Below are positions 59,440 through 64,000 of a DNA stretch of 64,000 nt, one piece after another (the first letter of the stretch is position 1; the number at the start of each line of letters is the position of its first letter). The notes under the pieces are model-generated. The model saw only the letters and a list, made by a program, of their open reading frames with translations. It searched no databases and was not told the origin of the DNA. A program made the translations under genes and the position numbers. This stretch comes from Mumia quercus (lineage in GTDB: Bacteria; Actinomycetota; Actinomycetes; Propionibacteriales; Nocardioidaceae): assembly GCF_025506335.1 (NCBI RefSeq), contig NZ_JANZYO010000002.1, positions 420,221 to 484,220 of the forward strand, in the 5' to 3' direction.

Positions 59440-61398
59440 CTAGACCTCGATCGGGGGGTAGAGGCGGTCCATGTTGTATTGCCGGTTGCGTCGAGCGGCC
59501 CAGGTCGAGATCGCGAGGAACGCGACGGTGAGCCCGAGCACGACGGTGATCGAGACCCACAGCCGGCTGTCGATGCCGCCCACGGTCAGCTGTCTCAGGC
59601 CGGTCACCGTGTAGGTCATCGGGTCGACGACGTGGATGTACTGGAACGGCTTCGTGGTCGTCGGGACCGGGTAGACGCCGCCGGCCGAGACAAGCTGGAC
59701 CATCAGGAAGGCGAGCGTGACCACGCGGCCGACCGCAGCTCCGAAGAGCGCGTTGAACATCTGGATCATGGCCATGAACATCGCCACGATCAGCAGCATG
59801 AAGCCGAGCGTCCCCCAGGGATGTGTCGGTCTCAGCCCGACCGCGAAGACGACGACGCTGTAGAGGATCGCGGCCTGCAGCATGCCGATCGCGTACGTCG
59901 GCGCGTACGAGGCGAGCACGACCCGGAACGAGCCCAGACCCTGGACGAGCGGCCGCGGCTGCAGCGGTGTGAAGAGCATCCACGCGATGATCCCGCCGAC
60001 GAACAGCGCCAGGCCGAAGAAGAACGGCGCGAATCCCGTCCCGAAGGTGGGCGCCTTGTGGAGGTAGTCCTCCTTGAGCTGGACGGGTTTCGCGAGCGCC
60101 TTGGCAAGGTCGGTGCGCTGACCCTCCGTCCAGGTCGGGATCATGCGGACGCCCTGCTCCAGTCCGCTCGCGAGCTGGGCGGACCCGCTCGCGGCCGTCT
60201 TGCTGCCAGTGGCGAGCTCGTCGGCACCGGAGCTCAGCTTGACCAGTCCGGAGCTCAGCTCGTCGGCCCCGCTGCGCAGCTCGCCGACGTCGGTCCTGGC
60301 GGTCTTGATCTGGCTCACGACCTCGCCGCTCTCCAGCACGCGCAACGCCCCGCTCAGCCTGCTCTGAGGGTTGCCGAGCTCGGAGTCGAGGAGGCGCGCG
60401 TCGCCGCGGATCGCCGTCAGCTGGTCGTTGGCGCGAGGACCGAGTCCCTGCGTGGCCAGCGCCTTGTCGACCGGCGCGAGCGCGTCCGCCAGCCGGCGCT
60501 GAGCAGGGTCGCCGCTCGCGCGGAGCTCGGCGACGACCGAGTCGAGGCGCTTGCTCGCGACAGCCTGCGCGGCCGTGACCTCGTCGAGGACCTTCACCAC
60601 GTCCTCGGTCGTGTCGCGCAGGTGGCTGGCCGTCGCCCGGACCTCGGCGCCGGTGATGCCGGACTTGTCGATCTCGGCGAGCAGCACCCCGGTGACCGAG
60701 TCGACCTTCTGGTCGAGCTCGTCGACACCTGCGGCGAGCTTGGCCGAGCCGTCCTCGGCCGTGACCATCTTCGTGGCCAGCTCCTGCGCGCCGGAGCTCA
60801 GCTTCTGCAGGCCGGTGTCGAGCTTCGTCGCACCGCTGGACGCCTCTTTGACCTTCGGCACCAGGTCGTTGGTGACCTCGTTCAGAGCGATCTCGAACGT
60901 CTTGACGCCGACCTGGGCGGAGATCTCGTTGACCGCCTGCTGCGCCGCGTCCTGGCCGATGATCGTCGCGAGGTAGTTGTTGACGTCGTTGTAGGTGAAG
61001 ATCAGGTCGGCGGAGCGGGGCTTGCTCCCCGCCGGCGAGGCGACGGCCTCGCTGAAGTCCTTGGGGAGCGTGACGGAGAAGTAGTACGTGCCGTCCGAGA
61101 CACCTTCGGCAGCCTCCCGCGGGGACACCAGGTGGAGGTCGAGCTGCTTGGAGGCGAGCAGCCCCTCGGCCACCTGCTTGCCGGCGTCGAGCTCCTCTCC
61201 CTGCACCACTGCGCCCTTGTCCTCGTTGACGAGGGCGACCGGGATCTTGTCGGCGGCGGCGAACGGGTTCCAGAACGCCCACAGGTAGAGGGCGCCGTAC
61301 AGCAGCGGCATCAAGACGATGACGACCAGCGCGAGACGCGGCATGCGGCCGCGGTAGTAGCGCTTGAGGTCGCTACCGGGCGAGAAGACGGCGAACAT
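59440..61398 (-). CDS. YhgE/Pip family membrane protein
   Basis: A 652-residue protein. One N-terminal membrane helix (LALVVIVLMPLLYGALYLWAFWNPF) is followed by ~420 residues outside the membrane, largely coiled coil (GATKLDTGLQKLSSGAQELATKM..., SGADELSSGLVKLSSGADELATG), then five or six membrane helices of the ABC-2 type. The layout matches YhgE/Pip proteins (phage-infection protein in lactococci; partners of ESX-like export elsewhere). The start overlaps the upstream ABC-like stop by one base (TGATG form). It may act as the channel of that pair. Confidence 0.92.
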   Translation of the reverse strand: MFAVFSPGSDLKRYYRGRMPRLALVVIVLMPLLYGALYLWAFWNPFAAADKIPVALVNEDKGAVVQGEELDAGKQVAEGLLASKQLDLHLVSPREAAEGVSDGTYYFSVTLPKDFSEAVASPAGSKPRSADLIFTYNDVNNYLATIIGQDAAQQAVNEISAQVGVKTFEIALNEVTNDLVPKVKEASSGATKLDTGLQKLSSGAQELATKMVTAEDGSAKLAAGVDELDQKVDSVTGVLLAEIDKSGITGAEVRATASHLRDTTEDVVKVLDEVTAAQAVASKRLDSVVAELRASGDPAQRRLADALAPVDKALATQGLGPRANDQLTAIRGDARLLDSELGNPQSRLSGALRVLESGEVVSQIKTARTDVGELRSGADELSSGLVKLSSGADELATGSKTAASGSAQLASGLEQGVRMIPTWTEGQRTDLAKALAKPVQLKEDYLHKAPTFGTGFAPFFFGLALFVGGIIAWMLFTPLQPRPLVQGLGSFRVVLASYAPTYAIGMLQAAILYSVVVFAVGLRPTHPWGTLGFMLLIVAMFMAMIQMFNALFGAAVGRVVTLAFLMVQLVSAGGVYPVPTTTKPFQYIHVVDPMTYTVTGLRQLTVGGIDSRLWVSITVVLGLTVAFLAISTWAARRNRQYNMDRLYPPIEV

Positions 61399-62174
61399 CA
61401 GCTCAGGGCCTCCAGCTCGAGGTCCGTGAAGTCGTCGTCGATGAGGTTCGGCACCTCGATGACGTCGTGGAGGCGCTGGTCGCCGTACCCGCCGTTGATG
61501 TCTGCCGTGACGACGGTCTGCCCGTTGCCGAGTGCGATCAGCCGGTCGAGGAGCTTGTACGTGGCGCGCACGCTGGAGAGCTTGTCCACGCCCCCGACGA
61601 CGAGCAGCGGAGGTCTGTGCGTGTTGGCGACGGCGATCCGCAGCAGCGCGGCGGTCAGCTCAGGCAGCTCTTCCACGTACGCCTCGAGCGGCGGCAGCGT
61701 CAGGTCCCCGAAGACAGGGCGGCAGATGCGTTCGAGGTCCTCCTGGCGCGACTGCCTGACCCACCGGTACCAGGGCGCCTCCCAGCGGATCTGCTCGGTG
61801 ATGATGTCGCGGACGCGGATCGCCTGCGCGATGCCGTCGACCTCGTCCACGTCGGCCAGAGCAGCTCTCGCGAAGAGGTCACGGGCGTCGTTGATGCGCC
61901 CGAACGCCTTGAGGAACCCCGTCGTCGGCTTCATCCGGCCGGCGAGGGTGAGCAGCAGCGCGACGCGCCCCCGCCCTCCGGGGCCGACGAGGACGGTGAG
62001 TCCACCCTGGCGGATCGCCAGGTCCGTCGGGCCGTAGATCCGTCCCCACGACGCATCGACCCCGATCGACGTCGCCTCCAGCAGCGGCGGCTCGGCATCG
62101 CCGTCCGCGTACGCCGGACCTCCCCACGTCATCTCGCTGGAGTCCCATTCGGTGCCTCCGGTTGACACGGTCAC
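61398..62174 (-). CDS. ABC ATPase-like protein with degenerate nucleotide motifs
   Basis: A 258-residue protein placed like the ATPase subunit of an ABC-2 exporter. The Walker A is VLVGPGGRGRVALLL: the Lys is Arg70 and the next Ser/Thr is Val71. No LSGGQ signature is visible (VEELPELTAALLRIAVAN stands there), and the Walker B is PPLLVVGGVD with no Glu after it. ATP hydrolysis is therefore doubtful. It overlaps yhgE by one base, so the two form a unit. GTG at 62174 follows GAGGGGG. Confidence 0.8.
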   Translation of the reverse strand: MTVSTGGTEWDSSEMTWGGPAYADGDAEPPLLEATSIGVDASWGRIYGPTDLAIRQGGLTVLVGPGGRGRVALLLTLAGRMKPTTGFLKAFGRINDARDLFARAALADVDEVDGIAQAIRVRDIITEQIRWEAPWYRWVRQSRQEDLERICRPVFGDLTLPPLEAYVEELPELTAALLRIAVANTHRPPLLVVGGVDKLSSVRATYKLLDRLIALGNGQTVVTADINGGYGDQRLHDVIEVPNLIDDDFTDLELEALS

Positions 62175-62747
62175 GCTTTCCCCCTCGTTCAGCCGACAGA
62201 AGACGGACGGTGTCCGTATCAGGTGTCGTGCGCTGACGAATTCGCGTGAAATGCCGAGCGAGCCGAGCTGGTGTGCCGACCGATGCGTTTGCGGGCGTCG
62301 TTCTTCACCGTGCGTCCCCGTTCTGGTCCTGCCGTGCGGGTTTGCCGGAAGACCATTTCTCCCGGGCATTCTCGAAAGCCTCGGGACGCGCCGAAGAGCG
62401 GAGTGACGCCTACCCGAGATTGGCGGAATCAAACTTCTTGGCGGTCACTTTAGGGGAGCATTCACGAAAGCGCAGAAGTGACGTGAAAATGTCGCCGCCG
62501 CGAGGTCACCCCCACGGTCGGGCGGACGACGGGGCGTGGCATGCGGCCGACGGGCGGACCCGGGCAGGGCCGCCGCCCTCCCACCCACGGCTCGGCGGGG
62601 TCCGGGCCGGGTAGCAGCAGCGCCGGGATCCGGACGCCCTGTCTCAAAAATGGTCTCGATTCGGTCGAAACGCTTGACAACCCGACATTAATAATAGTGC
62701 ACTACTAAAAACCGGGCGACAGCCCGCCGAAGCAGGAGTGCACACAC
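62175..62747. other. Divergent intergenic region, no gene seen
   Basis: 573 bases between the divergent ABC-like operon and the polyamine importer, without a convincing gene. Part (62400-62500) is AT-richer than its surroundings (TTTAGGGGAGCATTCACGAAAG), as expected for promoters. The right end carries TTGACA at 62674-62679 and a palindrome at 62695-62704. No terminator or riboswitch is evident. Confidence 0.6.
62695..62704. promoter_or_regulatory. GntR-like palindrome before the importer
   Basis: TAGTGCACTA, a perfect 10-base palindrome in an AT-rich stretch, 43-52 bases before the first importer gene and just after a TTGACA element (62674-62679). The N-GT-nn-AC-N core resembles GntR/FadR-type operators. 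It is in the place of the -10 region, so binding would repress. No GntR gene is in this window. Confidence 0.4.
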
Positions 62748-63797
62748 GTGACGATGAAGACATCCCGCGGAGTCCGGGCGATCACCACGATCGCCGCGAC
62801 CATGCTCCCGCTGGCGCTGCTCAGCGCCTGCGGCAGCGACGAGGCCGACGGCACGACGACCCTGACGGTCGCCAGCTACGGCGGCCCGTACCAGGAGGCC
62901 CAGGCCCAGGCGTTCTTCGAGCCGTACATGAAGGCGAACCCGGACGTGAAGATCGTCCAGGACGGTCCGTCCGACAACGCCAAGCTGCGTGCGATGGTCG
63001 AGGCCGGCAAGCCCCAGTGGGACGTCGTGCTCCTCGCCAACGACTTCGGCAACGAGAGCCAGGGCGAGTGGCTGGAGGAGATCGACTACGACGTGGTCGA
63101 CAAGGACGCGCTCCTCGACGGGTACGCCGACAAGTACCGCGCCGGCGCCGACGTCGAGGGCACCGTGCTCGCCTACCGCGAGGACAAGCTCGCCACGGCC
63201 CCGTCGTCGTGGGCGGACTTCTTCGACACCAAGGCGTTCCCGGGCAAGCGGGCGGTCAACAAGTTCGCCGCCGGCGGCATCCTCGAGGCGGCGCTGCTCG
63301 CCGACGGTGTCCCGCAGGCCGATCTCTACCCGCTCGACGTCGACCGCGCGCTCAAGAAGATCGACACCATCAAGGACAGCATCGTCTGGTGGGACACCGC
63401 CGCACAGAGCCAGCAGCTGCTCGAGTCGGGCGAGGTCTCGATGGGTCTCGTCTGGGTCGGACGCGCCGCCGACGCCGGCAAGTCGAGCCCGGTCAAGATC
63501 GACTGGAACACCTGGCTGAGCCAGGACGCGTACTGGATGGTCCCCAAGGGCTCCCCCAACGCCGAGGAGGCGATGAAGCTCATCGCCTTCATGGTGACCA
63601 AGGATCCGCAGGTCGAGTTCAGCCAGCTCATCGACTACGGACCGGTCAACCGCGAGGCCGCTGAGGACGAGTCCGTCCGCGCCAACCCGAACCGTCCGAG
63701 CAACCACCTCGACACGCAGGTCCCGATGGACGACGAGTGGTGGGCCGAGAACCTCGAGGGCGTCATGGAGAAGTTCAACGCCTGGGTCCTCGCGTGA
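62748..63797 (+). CDS. Spermidine/putrescine-type ABC substrate-binding protein
   Basis: A 349-residue lipoprotein of the PotD/PotF group. The N-terminus has a basic start and LPLALLSACGSDE, a lipobox with Cys near residue 30. The mature part has the periplasmic-binding fold of polyamine importers (LTVASYGGPYQEAQAQAFF, PQWDVVLLANDFG, SWADFFDTKAFPGKRAV, GLVWVGRAADAG). It delivers a polyamine or related cation to the permease encoded next. GTG at 62748 (or ATG at 62754). It overlaps the permease gene by GTGA. Confidence 0.9.
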   Translation: MTMKTSRGVRAITTIAATMLPLALLSACGSDEADGTTTLTVASYGGPYQEAQAQAFFEPYMKANPDVKIVQDGPSDNAKLRAMVEAGKPQWDVVLLANDFGNESQGEWLEEIDYDVVDKDALLDGYADKYRAGADVEGTVLAYREDKLATAPSSWADFFDTKAFPGKRAVNKFAAGGILEAALLADGVPQADLYPLDVDRALKKIDTIKDSIVWWDTAAQSQQLLESGEVSMGLVWVGRAADAGKSSPVKIDWNTWLSQDAYWMVPKGSPNAEEAMKLIAFMVTKDPQVEFSQLIDYGPVNREAAEDESVRANPNRPSNHLDTQVPMDDEWWAENLEGVMEKFNAWVLA

Positions 63798-64000
63798 CGG
63801 TCGGCACGGTGCCCGCCCCTCGCCGCCGCGGCCTTCTCGGCCTCGGCGGCGGGGGGTGGGCCCTCGTCCTCCCCCTGGTCCTCTTCCTCGCCGTCTTCTT
63901 CCTGTACCCGCTGGTGCAGATGGCGCGTGAGAGCGCCGCCGGCGGCTTCGCGGCGTACGAGTCGATCCTGACGTCGCCGGTCTACCGCAAGGTCTTCGGC
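63794..64000 (+). CDS. ABC permease, partial at window end
   Basis: The first 69 residues of a permease, cut by the window end. GTG at 63794 overlaps the binding-protein stop (GTGA). After a basic, Gly-rich lead (TVGTVPAPRRRGLLGLGGGG) comes a membrane helix (WALVLPLVLFLAVFFLYPLV), then QMARESAAGGFAAYESIL, the usual start of PotB-type permeases. With the upstream lipoprotein it forms a polyamine-type importer operon. Confidence 0.85.
   Translation, partial: MTVGTVPAPRRRGLLGLGGGGWALVLPLVLFLAVFFLYPLVQMARESAAGGFAAYESILTSPVYRKVFG

Noticed and set aside
62246-62614. Possible small gene in the 573-base divergent region
   Set aside because: The frame gives Pro/Arg/Ala-rich sequence without a ribosome-binding site or recognisable pattern; the region looks regulatory.
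62652-62661. TGGTCTCGAT resembling the REP-like element
   Set aside because: Only about ten bases match and the rest of the element and its CTACTCGACCA end are absent; a chance match is likely.

Overview
The window reads as chromosome of a high-GC Gram-positive bacterium, most likely an actinobacterium close to Nocardioidaceae. The signs are very G/C-rich third codon positions, frequent GTG starts, ATGA/GTGA gene overlaps, many ANTAR-type RNA-binding regulators, Tat-exported oxidoreductases and many actinobacterial DUF families. I saw no tRNA, rRNA or CRISPR array. The species cannot be fixed from the sequence alone.

Region 1 (about 1-8.7 kb) is an accessory, partly decayed island. It holds an AbiTii-domain protein, an unknown protein, a toxin-antitoxin pair with a palindromic operator, an ApeA-like protein coupled by ATGA to a frameshifted membrane partner, wrecked genes for an aldehyde dehydrogenase and a tyrosine recombinase, a VapBC pair and short dispersed repeats. 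Several independent frameshifts lie within 4 kb.

Region 2 (8.9-15.5 kb) returns to core genome: a DUF6326 protein, a NarL-type two-component pair, then a cobalamin riboswitch ahead of class Ia ribonucleotide reductase nrdA-nrdB. A REP-like element sits between nrdA and nrdB.

Region 3 (15.5-41 kb) is a patchwork of small regulatory and enzyme operons. It includes an AraC regulator with a prenyltransferase-fold protein, a second HEPN-like/membrane pair, DUF1838, an ECF sigma factor with DUF6069, a secreted zinc-peptidase-like protein, an ArsR-MFS pair, two closely related DHFR-fold proteins, a truncated acetyltransferase, a second two-component pair, a GH3 glycosidase, an azoreductase/MarR pair with twin operators, and two of three GAF-ANTAR proteins.

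Region 4 (39.5-41.9 kb) is the most unusual locus. A 79-residue peptide made of a 9-residue head and two perfect 35-residue Asp/Gly/Ala repeats is translationally coupled to a JmjC/ROXA-type Fe(II) oxygenase, which in turn overlaps a sucrase/ferredoxin-like protein. The two repeats differ at eight nucleotides, all silent, so selection appears to act on the peptide. This may be an undescribed peptide-modification (RiPP-like) system.

Region 5 (42-53.3 kb) has an alcohol dehydrogenase, a secreted GH15 glucoamylase, the third GAF-ANTAR protein, two alpha/beta hydrolases, a tandem REP-like array, and a rubber-degradation cluster: a TetR regulator divergent from a Tat-exported latex-clearing protein (lcp), followed by molybdenum hydroxylase subunits oxiA and oxiB.

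Region 6 (53.4-64 kb) has a large MalT/LuxR-type regulator, a compact five-gene minus-strand operon (degenerate ABC ATPase-like protein, YhgE/Pip membrane protein, glutamate decarboxylase, small membrane protein, linear-amide C-N hydrolase), and, divergently, the start of a polyamine-type ABC importer cut by the window end.
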